Below are positions 10,096 to 18,560 of a DNA stretch of 59,245 nt, in pieces; within the stretch, counting starts at the first letter, position 1; each line of letters begins with the position of its first letter. The notes under the pieces were generated by a model, which was not told where the DNA came from, made no database searches, and saw nothing but the letters and a program-made list of their open reading frames with translations. Position numbers and translations under genes: made by a program. Source of the stretch: an uncultured SAR116 cluster alpha proteobacterium (GTDB lineage Bacteria; Pseudomonadota; Alphaproteobacteria; Puniceispirillales; Marisalimonadaceae); contig CACBMD010000007.1 of the NCBI GenBank assembly GCA_902539895.1, positions 1-59,245 on the forward strand, read 5' to 3'.

Positions 10096-11139
10096 TTAGA
10101 ATGTTGCTTTAATCGTAAGCTTTGACGCTGTTCCAGCATTATCTGCTCCAGCGCTACCGGTACCCTTTTTGTAGTCATAGTCTTCTACGTTTATGTAAGC
10201 AGTTAGACCAGATGCAATTGTATAAGCAATCTCGATACCTGAGTTTGAGTAGCTTTCAGTTTTTATACCATCGTCAGTTTCTGCAGTGTGTAAAGTCACA
10301 GTTGTAGCATCATTTACTTTAAATGATACAGCAGCACCTATGGACTCTTCGTCTGCTTGATCTATAGCTGCAGTAGTAACACTATACGCTTTTGAAACGT
10401 TATTGTTACCGGTTACAGATGCTACAGCAGCACGTTCGTATGTTGCCTGAGATACAGCTGCAGTTATGTTGCCAGAAGAGACCTTAACACCAATAACTGA
10501 TGTATCTGTGTCTTGTGATGCTGCTTCAGTTGTACCTGTTGCGTAACCTATAGTTACGGCAGCTCCACCAGCATCCATTGAATATTTAGCTCCAAATTCT
10601 GTTGAGTCAGTAGAACCTGCTGCACCAGAATTCATAAAAGACATACCAGCTGTTAAACCACCCATTGCAGGCAAGTGATATGAAACTTTGTTTGAATCAC
10701 CAGATAGTCCATTAATATCAGCATTTACTAGGACCATATCAGCATTTTTAGCAACACCTGTGTATATTTCTTCTGCAGGTAAGTCTGTACTTGCAACACC
10801 GTAGTTGTCACCAACTCCGTCATTTTGGCCAAGAACTATTTTACCAAAACCACCTGCAATTGAAAGTGATGCCTCATCTGTGTTATCAGCTTCGTCACCG
10901 TCTGAATACATTTCAACAGTTAAGCCAAGATCTAAACCTGAATCAGTTTTATTTGTAAATTTAAATGCAATCTCTGAATCACTACCAAATGTAGTTCCAT
11001 CTTGAGAAGTTACATCAGCGCTAGTTGACTGATATTTCCACTCGTAGTAACCAGAAATTGAAACATCTGCTAACGCAGCGTTTGCTGAAAGAGCAGCAGC
11101 AGCAGCTAAAGCAGTTGTACCTAAAAGTAATTTACGCAT
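10096..11139 (-). CDS. Outer-membrane porin (alphaproteobacterial type)
   Basis: This 347-residue protein has a clear Sec signal peptide with a typical ALA cleavage region at about residues 22-24. The mature part starts DVSISGYYEWKY and continues as a G/A/T/S-rich chain of alternating beta strands, ending in an aromatic terminal residue (KATF), the outer-membrane barrel signature. The base composition is visibly less A+T-rich than its neighbours, as expected for a highly expressed gene. The ribosome-binding site AAGGGG lies about 6 bases before ATG. It has its own leader hairpins and terminator. Substrate unknown. Confidence 0.9.
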   Translation of the reverse strand: MRKLLLGTTALAAAAALSANAALADVSISGYYEWKYQSTSADVTSQDGTTFGSDSEIAFKFTNKTDSGLDLGLTVEMYSDGDEADNTDEASLSIAGGFGKIVLGQNDGVGDNYGVASTDLPAEEIYTGVAKNADMVLVNADINGLSGDSNKVSYHLPAMGGLTAGMSFMNSGAAGSTDSTEFGAKYSMDAGGAAVTIGYATGTTEAASQDTDTSVIGVKVSSGNITAAVSQATYERAAVASVTGNNNVSKAYSVTTAAIDQADEESIGAAVSFKVNDATTVTLHTAETDDGIKTESYSNSGIEIAYTIASGLTAYINVEDYDYKKGTGSAGADNAGTASKLTIKATF

Positions 11140-11159
11140 TGCGTATCCCCTTATAATAT

Positions 11160-11205
11160 GTTTTCTTTAAGAAAACGGTTAAAGAACATTTCTACCTTAG
11201 AAATG
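11160..11205 (-). promoter_or_regulatory. Two stem-loops in the porin mRNA leader
   Basis: Between the porin start (11139) and yggS lie two strong inverted repeats. 11187-11205 (CATTTCTACCTTAGAAATG) has an 8-bp stem and 3-base loop. 11160-11176 (GTTTTCTTTAAGAAAAC) is an almost perfect 8-bp palindrome. They precede the AAGGGG ribosome site on the minus strand. By analogy with the ompA leader they may protect the mRNA; that is inference. A possible promoter further upstream (TTGTCA, 15 bases, TATAGT on the minus strand, near 11236-11262) is weak. Confidence 0.55.
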
Positions 11206-11357
11206 CTTTGAAATTAACTTTTATACTAAAGCAACTATAAAAACTAGTATGTAATGACAAATATATCACTTTTTTGTTTTAATGTGACATTTATACAACA
11301 TTATGTAATCTATAAAACTTAAATTTTAACAAAACTATAGTTTAGGGATTTATTATC

Positions 11358-12029
11358 TTGGATATTATAAAAAAAAACTATGAGTTAATATTAACTAAAA
11401 TAAACGATACACACAAAGCTAGCTTATTTTCAAAACAGAAAACACCTAAATTGGTAGCGGTTTCAAAAAAACAGGATAATTATAAGATTGACAAAGCACT
11501 TGCATGTGGCCAAAAAATTTTTGGTGAAAATAGAGTGCAAGAGGCAATTACTCGATGGCAAAAAAGACTAGACAATAATAAAGAGCTAGAATTAAGGCTA
11601 ATAGGACCACTTCAAACTAATAAGGTCAAACAATCTCTCAACTTCTTTGATGTTATTGAAACAATAGACAGAGAAAAATTAGCAATGGAAATAGCTAAAA
11701 ACTTTCATGATAAAGTTAAAACCAAAAGTTTTTATATTCAAATAAATACTGGTAATGAGCCACAAAAAAGTGGGATAGATCCCTTGCAAGCAGATACATT
11801 TATAAATTATTGTATTAAAGACTTAAATTTACCTATAGTCGGATTAATGTGTATACCACCGATAATTGAAGAACCATCAATGCATTTTCTTTTATTGCAA
11901 AAAATAGCATATAGGAATAACTTGTCAGAATTATCTATGGGTATGAGTAGTGATTATGAAGATGCAATTAAGTTTGGAGCAACCTCAGTTAGAATTGGCT
12001 CACTATTATTTGGCGAAAGACAAGTCTGA
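11358..12029 (+). CDS. yggS: YggS-family pyridoxal-phosphate homeostasis protein
   Basis: This is a single-domain PLP-binding TIM barrel that buffers PLP and affects amino/keto-acid pools; no catalytic activity is established for the family. The PLP lysine is in VAVSKK (K37 or K38). The family motif FGENRVQEA follows, then IQINTGNEPQKSG and the C-terminal SMGMSSDYEDAI phosphate-binding segment. Length 223. The start is TTG at 11358. Its 3' end abuts the convergent ribA gene by 1 base. Confidence 0.93.
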   Translation: MDIIKKNYELILTKINDTHKASLFSKQKTPKLVAVSKKQDNYKIDKALACGQKIFGENRVQEAITRWQKRLDNNKELELRLIGPLQTNKVKQSLNFFDVIETIDREKLAMEIAKNFHDKVKTKSFYIQINTGNEPQKSGIDPLQADTFINYCIKDLNLPIVGLMCIPPIIEEPSMHFLLLQKIAYRNNLSELSMGMSSDYEDAIKFGATSVRIGSLLFGERQV

Positions 12030-13142
12030 TTATAGTATATGACCAGATTTTTTCTTTTTAGTCTCAAGATATTTTTTATTATGTTTATTGGGATAAATCT
12101 TTATAGGTATTCGCTTAGTTACATTAATTCCTAAATTTTTTAAATGCTCAACTTTTTTTGGATTATTTGTAATCAGTTCAACATTCTTAATATTAAGTTG
12201 AGATAAAATTTCTTTGGCGGGATAATACAATCTTTCATCGTCGTTAAATCCTAAGTCTTCATTAGCTTCAACTGTATCCATTCCATTATCTTGTAAGGAG
12301 TAGGCTCGAAGTTTATTTAATAGTCCAATATCTCTTCCTTCTTGAGCTAAATAAATCAAAATACCTTCATCAGCTTCCGCCATAATTTTAATAGATTCTT
12401 TTAATTGTTGGCCACAATCACACTTAAGACTATCAAGTACATCACCTGTAATACATTGACTATGAATTCTTAGTAAAGCATTATTTTTTGTTAATGTCCT
12501 GTTTTTTCCAAAAACTAAACAAAAATGTTCGTTTCCACCATCTTTGGGTCTGAAAATAATAATTTCACAATTTTCAGTATATGAAATAGGTACTTTTACT
12601 TTGACAGCCATATTTAAATTATTAGCTTTTATTTTTTCATAAGATCTTATATCAGACACATCCACATTAATAAGATTTTTATCAAAAGCCCATTTATTAA
12701 CATTTTCTATCGAAACATTTGAGATTACTGTCATCAAGCCTGCTGGGAGAAGTCTTGATTGTCTTAATAATAGAATACAAGACGATACAATTCCTTCATT
12801 ACTTTCAGTTAATGCGCCTTCAATCTTTGGTATTAAATGACCAGTGAGTGGCATACAAAGCGATAAAATGTCATCTAAAGTCCAAGTATTATTTATTAAA
12901 ATTGAACAAGGACCACTTGCATTCTTAATTCCAATAGCATTACATCGATTTTTCGATACTATAATATTTGGTCTTGATAAAGCTAAGTTACTCAGTTGTT
13001 CAATTGTTTTATTATCAATTAATTCAGCAGCAAAAAGTAAAACAGAAATACCAGAATAATTATCAGAAATTACAAGCTTCCCACCTCTTCTAAGTTCAGA
13101 TATTGCTCTTTCTATTTTAACTGTTAAAGTTATATTATTCAT
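12030..13142 (-). CDS. ribA: GTP cyclohydrolase II with degenerate N-terminal DHBP-synthase-like domain
   Basis: The C-terminal half (about 190-360) is GTP cyclohydrolase II, the first step of riboflavin synthesis. Zinc ligands are C230, C241 and C243, and the motif QEGRDIGLLNKLRAY begins at residue 267. The N-terminal half aligns with 3,4-dihydroxy-2-butanone-4-phosphate synthase. However, the acidic active-site box normally reading DDEDRENEGD is replaced by a sequence around SDNYSGIS (residues 26-33), so RibB activity is unlikely. A separate ribB should then exist outside the window. Length 370, ATG start. Confidence 0.9.
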   Translation of the reverse strand: MNNITLTVKIERAISELRRGGKLVISDNYSGISVLLFAAELIDNKTIEQLSNLALSRPNIIVSKNRCNAIGIKNASGPCSILINNTWTLDDILSLCMPLTGHLIPKIEGALTESNEGIVSSCILLLRQSRLLPAGLMTVISNVSIENVNKWAFDKNLINVDVSDIRSYEKIKANNLNMAVKVKVPISYTENCEIIIFRPKDGGNEHFCLVFGKNRTLTKNNALLRIHSQCITGDVLDSLKCDCGQQLKESIKIMAEADEGILIYLAQEGRDIGLLNKLRAYSLQDNGMDTVEANEDLGFNDDERLYYPAKEILSQLNIKNVELITNNPKKVEHLKNLGINVTKRIPIKIYPNKHNKKYLETKKKKSGHIL

Positions 13143-13169
13143 GAAATATTTATTTCTATTTTTTAATTA

Positions 13170-13871
13170 GTGGTGACTTCATTGAAAAAAGAATATTCAA
13201 TATTAATATATGAAAAAGAAAAACTTTTAAACTCAATTCTTGATTATCAAATAACTAATCATAATAATTTTAAAGTTTCTGTTACTGATAATAATTCAGA
13301 AATGTTTGAAATTTTAAATAAAAAAAAATTTGACACCTGCATCATAAATTTAAATCTTATCAATGAAGATCAAAAAAAATTTTATGATATTTTTGAAATT
13401 AACAATAATCATAGTAATATCGTTGGCTATTACGAACATAATTTTGAAAATTCATTTTTTGCAAAAGATAAAATATTTTTATTAAAAAAACCTTTCAGAT
13501 TAATCTCTCTATTAAATCATTTAGATAATATTAGAACAAATGATAAGTTAGATAACACAAATAAATATTTAATGGATCATATGATTTTTTCGCCATCAAA
13601 AAAAATTATTTCAAACATAGAGACAGGTATTACAGAACATTTGACTGAAAAAGAAAATAATTTATTAATTTATTTCTTTAATAAAAAGAATATAGAGTTA
13701 TTAAAGAGAGATTTATTAACAAATATATGGGGAGTTTCGAACGAGATTAACACACACACACTCGAAACGCATATTTATAGATTAAAGCAAAAATTATTGA
13801 AATTAGACTCAAATTTATCGTTTTCACTTGTCAACAAAAATGGTCTATACTGTATGAGATATAAAGATTAA
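13170..13871 (+). CDS. OmpR-type response regulator with non-phosphorylatable receiver
   Basis: This 233-residue protein has a receiver-like N-domain and a C-terminal winged helix (about residues 140-232, with the recognition-helix pattern HTLETHIYRLKQKL). The phospho-acceptor Asp is replaced by Asn60 (CIINLNL), and the acidic pair after beta-1 is Tyr-Glu (ILIYEKE). The conserved lysine remains (K107, LLKKPF). It is probably a phosphorylation-independent DNA-binding regulator; the target is unknown. GTG at 13170 is the longest start. TTG at 13182, preceded by GGTG, is a good alternative. It lies 29 bases before the JmjC-type gene and is probably cotranscribed with it. Confidence 0.8.
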   Translation: MVTSLKKEYSILIYEKEKLLNSILDYQITNHNNFKVSVTDNNSEMFEILNKKKFDTCIINLNLINEDQKKFYDIFEINNNHSNIVGYYEHNFENSFFAKDKIFLLKKPFRLISLLNHLDNIRTNDKLDNTNKYLMDHMIFSPSKKIISNIETGITEHLTEKENNLLIYFFNKKNIELLKRDLLTNIWGVSNEINTHTLETHIYRLKQKLLKLDSNLSFSLVNKNGLYCMRYKD

Positions 13872-13900
13872 AATTAATTTTTAAAAGGTTGGAGTGTTAA

Positions 13901-15061
13901 TTGAGTAAAGAAATTTTCAAAGAACCATTGGGTGATAATTTTTTTTCAAATAACTTTGGAAAAAAATATATACATAAAAGAGAATTTGTTAATAACGCTA
14001 ACAGCGTTGTCAGTCTTGACATACTTGATGATATGCTCTCAAAATCTAATATTTGGAATAATAAAAATTTTAAAATGATGTTGGATCAAAAAACAATAAA
14101 TTTTAATGATTATTCATCTTTGAGTATTGATATAACAGGAAGTAATAATAGACCTGATGTAGATAAAGTACAAAGGTTAGTTTCAAAAGGAGCTTCTATA
14201 ATCTTAAATGATATTGAAAAATATAATACAAACCTTTTGAAAATATCAGATGAGCTTCAAACATTAACTCAAGGTAGATGTCAAGGAAACTTATACTTTT
14301 CTATGGCCAGCCATAAAGCATTTGGTCCACATTTTGATTTGCATGATGTTTTCGCATTTCACTTTGAAGGTGAAAAAGTGTGGAATATTTACGAAAACAT
14401 TGAAGATTCTCCTATTAATCATCCTATTTTTAGGATTAGTTCAGAAGAAAGAATAAAAAGAGCTGGAAAACTTGTTGATCAAGTTACATTAAAACCTGGC
14501 GATCTATTGTATATCCCGAGGGGCCAATATCATGACGCTTTAGCTTCAAAAAATGGTGCAATTCATGTAGCATTTGGTCTTACTTATTTTAAGCCAATAG
14601 ATTTGATGTCAAGTTTATGGGAGAAATTCATTTTAAACGATTTTATGAGACAAGATATCCAGCTAAACTCGAATAAAAATGATTTAAGAGTAACATTGGA
14701 TAAATTTTCAAAAGAAATAGTTGATATTATAACTTCTGAAGAGACACTTGAAATTTTGAATACAAATATTCACAACTGGCCTTATAAGATTAAAGAATAT
14801 TCTATCAAAAGTTTAGTTTTAGAAGGCATTAGATATGATGTTGACAAATCAGTCAGATTTGAGAGAAAGGATAATAAATCATTTTTAGTAAGTGGTAAAA
14901 ATTTTGTAGAAGTTCCAAAACAATATTGTGATTTGACACAATACATTCTTGATAGAGAATTTGTAACGGATAGACTAATTTTAACAGAATTTAAGAATAC
15001 GTCTAAATCAATTATTACAGAATGTATAGAAAATCTAACTAATATGAAGGTGTTAAAGTAA
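13901..15061 (+). CDS. JmjC/cupin-4 2-oxoglutarate-Fe(II) oxygenase-like protein
   Basis: The 386-residue protein has the iron-binding facial triad of the JmjC/cupin_4 superfamily: H144-x-D146 (GPHFDLHD) and H211 (GQYHDAL). A PGDLLYIPRG turn before the last His is typical of the ribosomal-oxygenase group (RoxA/YcfD and relatives). The substrate is unknown, and the C-terminal 150 residues are not recognisable. The start is TTG at 13901 with GGAG 6 bases upstream. The partner regulator upstream suggests a small two-gene unit. Confidence 0.78.
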   Translation: MSKEIFKEPLGDNFFSNNFGKKYIHKREFVNNANSVVSLDILDDMLSKSNIWNNKNFKMMLDQKTINFNDYSSLSIDITGSNNRPDVDKVQRLVSKGASIILNDIEKYNTNLLKISDELQTLTQGRCQGNLYFSMASHKAFGPHFDLHDVFAFHFEGEKVWNIYENIEDSPINHPIFRISSEERIKRAGKLVDQVTLKPGDLLYIPRGQYHDALASKNGAIHVAFGLTYFKPIDLMSSLWEKFILNDFMRQDIQLNSNKNDLRVTLDKFSKEIVDIITSEETLEILNTNIHNWPYKIKEYSIKSLVLEGIRYDVDKSVRFERKDNKSFLVSGKNFVEVPKQYCDLTQYILDREFVTDRLILTEFKNTSKSIITECIENLTNMKVLK

Positions 15062-15110
15062 GTATTGTTTCTCAAGCGAAACTTAAAAAAGTATTTATCT
15101 ATTTAGATTA

Positions 15111-15185
15111 TGGCTGGGGCGGTAGGATTCGAACCTACGGTACACGGGATCAAAACCCGATGCCTTACCACTTGGCTACGCCCCA
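15111..15185 (-). tRNA. tRNA-Gln (TTG anticodon)
   Basis: The minus strand folds into a 75-nt cloverleaf. The acceptor is TGGGGCG/CGCCCCA, the D-arm carries AGTGGTA, the anticodon loop is TTTTGAT (anticodon TTG), and the T-arm is GGTTCGAATCC. The terminal GCCA shows that CCA is encoded. It stands alone between the oxygenase gene and ispE. Confidence 0.97.
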
Positions 15186-15206
15186 TTGATAATTGGATTA
15201 CATTAT

Positions 15207-16100
15207 TTAAAATTTATTTTCAAGAACTTTAGAGAAACTGACCCTATTCAAGTTGAAATCAGCTTTTTGTCCAAACCAAATAAAATATTTTTTATTAAAG
15301 AACTTACCTAAATTAGGTATATCTTTTAAACTTTTTACTATACCAAAGCATGTAGACCCACTTCCTGTCATACCATAAGCGACAATATTAGGAGTTTTTC
15401 TTAAATAAACTAAAATATCTTTAATTTTTGGCGCCAGACTAGTTGCTGAAAGTAAAAGAGAATTATGAATTAGTATGTTTTCAAAAAGTATTTTTTTTGA
15501 TTTATGATTAAAATTTTTAAAATCAGAGTAATGTTGGAATACTGATTTTGTTGATAGTTCAATGTTTGGGTAAATTATTAGGAAATAATAATTACTTGGA
15601 AATTTTTTCCTTTTTATTTCTTTGCCATAACCACTTAACCTTAAATCTTTACTCATAATACATGACGGTATGTCAGATCCTAATTCACTACCAATTTGTA
15701 ATATTTTAGATATAGGTATTTTATTATGCTTCCTATCTTTGTTAAAAAGTGTTCGTAGAAGTACCAGGGTTGCTGCAGCATCTGCCGAACCTCCACCTAA
15801 ACCAGACCCAATTGGAATATTTTTATCTAGGTAAATTTCAAATTTTTTGTTCCAGTTTGTATGAAATCTGAATTGGTTGATTGCTTGCAAAATTAAATTT
15901 TTTTGGGGGTCGATAACAAATGAATTACCTTTATTTTGATGAAAAGTATCTTCTTGACTAAATTTTAAATAAATTTTATCAATCAACTCTAAAAAACAGA
16001 TATCACTCTCTAGAAAATGAAGCCCATCAGTAGATTTATCTTTAACAAATAAATTTAAATTAAGCTTTGCGGGTGCAGAAATATTATAATAAACGGTCAT
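15207..16100 (-). CDS. ispE: 4-diphosphocytidyl-2-C-methyl-D-erythritol kinase
   Basis: IspE phosphorylates CDP-methylerythritol in the MEP pathway of isoprenoid synthesis. This GHMP kinase has the AKLNL start (Lys12), the ATP loop PIGSGLGGGSADAA at residues 96-109 and the C-terminal GMTGSGSTCFG motif. Length 297. It overlaps the upstream TPR lipoprotein gene by 17 bases, a pairing that recurs in Alphaproteobacteria. Confidence 0.95.
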   Translation of the reverse strand: MTVYYNISAPAKLNLNLFVKDKSTDGLHFLESDICFLELIDKIYLKFSQEDTFHQNKGNSFVIDPQKNLILQAINQFRFHTNWNKKFEIYLDKNIPIGSGLGGGSADAAATLVLLRTLFNKDRKHNKIPISKILQIGSELGSDIPSCIMSKDLRLSGYGKEIKRKKFPSNYYFLIIYPNIELSTKSVFQHYSDFKNFNHKSKKILFENILIHNSLLLSATSLAPKIKDILVYLRKTPNIVAYGMTGSGSTCFGIVKSLKDIPNLGKFFNKKYFIWFGQKADFNLNRVSFSKVLENKF

Positions 16101-17718
16101 GTTGTCTTATTTTATCTTTGATTTTTTTGATTGTATTCGTGTTAGTTTCATATTTAAGAGCTTTATTCCACTCAAAAATAGCTTCTTTTTTTCTATTTAA
16201 CATAAAATAACAATCACCAAGGTGGTCTATAACTTCAGCACTTCTTGGAAGGATAGAAACAGATTTTTCTAAAAAATAAACTGCTGAATTAAAATTATTT
16301 CTCTTATATTCTATCCAACCAAGAGTGTCCAAAAAATAGCCATTGTTAGGATCTATTTCTAAAGCTTTTTTAATTAAATCTAAAGCAAGTTCTAATTCTT
16401 GATTTTTTAAAGCTAATTTATAAGAAATATAATTTAATGTGAAAGTATCATTTGGATTTTTTTTCAAAAGTTCTAAAAATAAGACTCTTGCCTCTTTCCA
16501 TTTACCTATTTTATCTAAATTAGAAGCATATAAAAATAAATCTCGGTCATTAGAATCATAATGATCTAAAATCTTTTTATAAATTTTTAAAGACTTTTGA
16601 TATGATGATTTTGATTTATAATAATTTGCAAGCCTATATAATACGAGTTTATTATCAGGCCATATATCAGTTATTTCGAAGAGTAATTTTTTATATTCTA
16701 TATCCATTCCAAAGGATTTAATTATAGATAATTTTTTAAGATTCGATGCTAAATAAAAAAATGAATTTTTAGGTATGGTATCTAAAATTTTAAGTGATGT
16801 TTCATATGTTTTTTCAAAGGTATAGATTTCTGCTAAAGCATATCTAGAAATATCCATTTTTGGGTCAAGAAAAAGACTGAATTCTAAAAAAATTTTTTGA
16901 TAAGAGTAAGAATTATTTATCAAGTTATCTTCGTTTATCAAATTATAAATCTTTGAGGCTAGAATAACATTTAGTTTTTGGATTTGAATATACATGTTAC
17001 TTTGTTTAGAAAAATTGTTTATAATACTGCTTTTATCAAATTGGTTTGGTAGTCTAGTTTTTATAATATCTTTTAATTTTTTTATATCATCTACTCTGAA
17101 GTAGAACCCTGCTAACAATAATAATTCATGACTATTTAAATTATTTTGTTTAGAAATTAAGTCAGCAATTTTAATTAGTTCATTAGAATCATAAAAATTT
17201 TCTAAAATAAGCAACTTATGTATTGATGAATTAGCAAAGTATTTTTTTGACAAATATTTTTTTGTGTTCTCTTTTTCTTTAATCCAAAATTTTATTAAAT
17301 CATTCAAATCATCTAATTTAAAAAATAATTTTTCATTTTTAAAAATATCTAAACTACCTCTTATGTCATTGTTTTTAATTTTTAACATATAGTCTGGCAA
17401 ATCATAAAAAATGTTGTTTTTTCCATTAATTTTTAATTTTCTGGAAACTTTATCTGCTATATCAAATTTTCCACTAACAAGGTTTGATAAAAACTTTATT
17501 TCTAGAAGTTCAGGGCTAGTAAAATTTCCATCTAGTATTCGACTGGCGGTATAAGCATCCCCTTTTATTATAGAATAATTGGCAGTAAGATAATTGCTAG
17601 CATATGATGCATTACTTACTTTATAATTGAGGCTTTGGGATGTATTTAAGACTTTAGTTTTAGTATTACAACTTATCAAATTTAGTATGACAAAGAAAAT
17701 TAATGTAAGTTTAAACAT
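16084..17718 (-). CDS. TPR-repeat lipoprotein
   Basis: With the ATG at 17718 the protein is 544 residues. An alternative TTG at 17730 adds four residues but lacks a ribosome site. It begins with a signal peptide and lipobox ISC. The C-terminal part holds several tetratricopeptide repeats, for example around PNNGYFLDTLGWIEYKRNN and PRSAEVIDHLGDCYF, which are protein-interaction modules. Such proteins act as periplasmic or outer-membrane scaffolds; the partner here is unknown. The gene is translationally coupled to ispE. Confidence 0.82.
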   Translation of the reverse strand: MFKLTLIFFVILNLISCNTKTKVLNTSQSLNYKVSNASYASNYLTANYSIIKGDAYTASRILDGNFTSPELLEIKFLSNLVSGKFDIADKVSRKLKINGKNNIFYDLPDYMLKIKNNDIRGSLDIFKNEKLFFKLDDLNDLIKFWIKEKENTKKYLSKKYFANSSIHKLLILENFYDSNELIKIADLISKQNNLNSHELLLLAGFYFRVDDIKKLKDIIKTRLPNQFDKSSIINNFSKQSNMYIQIQKLNVILASKIYNLINEDNLINNSYSYQKIFLEFSLFLDPKMDISRYALAEIYTFEKTYETSLKILDTIPKNSFFYLASNLKKLSIIKSFGMDIEYKKLLFEITDIWPDNKLVLYRLANYYKSKSSYQKSLKIYKKILDHYDSNDRDLFLYASNLDKIGKWKEARVLFLELLKKNPNDTFTLNYISYKLALKNQELELALDLIKKALEIDPNNGYFLDTLGWIEYKRNNFNSAVYFLEKSVSILPRSAEVIDHLGDCYFMLNRKKEAIFEWNKALKYETNTNTIKKIKDKIRQHDRLL

Positions 17719-17806
17719 AAAATTTACCAAAAGTTATTATTTTTTTAATATAAAATGAATACAAACTACTTTATATAATTAAACAAAATTTAATAGGAAA
17801 TTTTAA

Positions 17807-18553
17807 TTGAATCAGACTGAAACTAAAAACCAAAAATTAATTACGAATTTTTTAAATCTATATAGAGAAATTGGAATCGATATTACAGTTTCCAACAAAC
17901 TTTTTTATAAAGAGTATATTTCATCTAAAGACAACAAAAAAACTATAAAACTTAATAAAAATTATAACACACAAAAAAATAAAGATATTAAAATCAGAGA
18001 ATTGGAATATTCATTCGAGAACTTTGAAGGTTGCAAATTAAAAAAAACATCTACAAATTTTGTTAAATTCTATGGAAAAACAGATTCAAAAATATTAATT
18101 GTTGACGGACCACCAGATGAAGAAGAAGATAAAAAGGGGTTATCTTTTGTTTCAAGTAAAGGATTATTGTTTGAAAAAATGCTTAATGCTATAGAATTGA
18201 AGATAGATGAAACTTTTATTGTAAAAGGTATACCTTGGAGACCACCTGGTAACAGATACCCAAGTAATGAAGAAATAAAAATTTGTAGACCCTTTATTCT
18301 TAATTTGATAAATATATTAAATCCAAAAATTATATTATGTTTAGGCGAGGTTCCCACCTACCAAATTTTAGAATTAAACGAGAGTATCTTAAAAATAAGG
18401 GGAAAATGGCAAACATTAAAATCCAATCAATCTAATTGTAATATTTCTGTTCTTCCAACTTTTAGCATTTCACATTTGATAAATAGACCAGATTTAAAGA
18501 AATATGCTTGGGAAGATATGAAATTACTAAGAGAAAGTATTAAAAAAATTTAG
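17807..18553 (+). CDS. Uracil-DNA glycosylase family 4-like protein with altered active-site motifs
   Basis: The protein (248 aa) aligns with alphaproteobacterial family-4 UDGs through FEGCKLK (residues 73-79), PWRPPGNR (143-150), ICRPF and the tail KKYAWEDM. Motif I, normally GEAPGxxED, reads DGPPDEEED (100-108), and the usual FVG after it is FVS. Motif III, normally PTFHPAYLLR, reads PTFSISHLI with Ser220 in place of His. The glycosylase activity is therefore doubtful, or the substrate has shifted. The start is TTG at 17807 with AGGAA upstream. It is followed within 8 bases by the transglycosylase gene. Confidence 0.8.
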   Translation: MNQTETKNQKLITNFLNLYREIGIDITVSNKLFYKEYISSKDNKKTIKLNKNYNTQKNKDIKIRELEYSFENFEGCKLKKTSTNFVKFYGKTDSKILIVDGPPDEEEDKKGLSFVSSKGLLFEKMLNAIELKIDETFIVKGIPWRPPGNRYPSNEEIKICRPFILNLINILNPKIILCLGEVPTYQILELNESILKIRGKWQTLKSNQSNCNISVLPTFSISHLINRPDLKKYAWEDMKLLRESIKKI

Positions 18554-18560
18554 TTGTGTT

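Noticed and set aside
15067-15082. GTTTC-TCAAGC-GAAAC inverted repeat resembling parS
   Set aside because: The spacing between half-sites is two bases longer than in parS and the centre lacks ACGT. It is a weak hairpin without a T-run, so not a terminator either.
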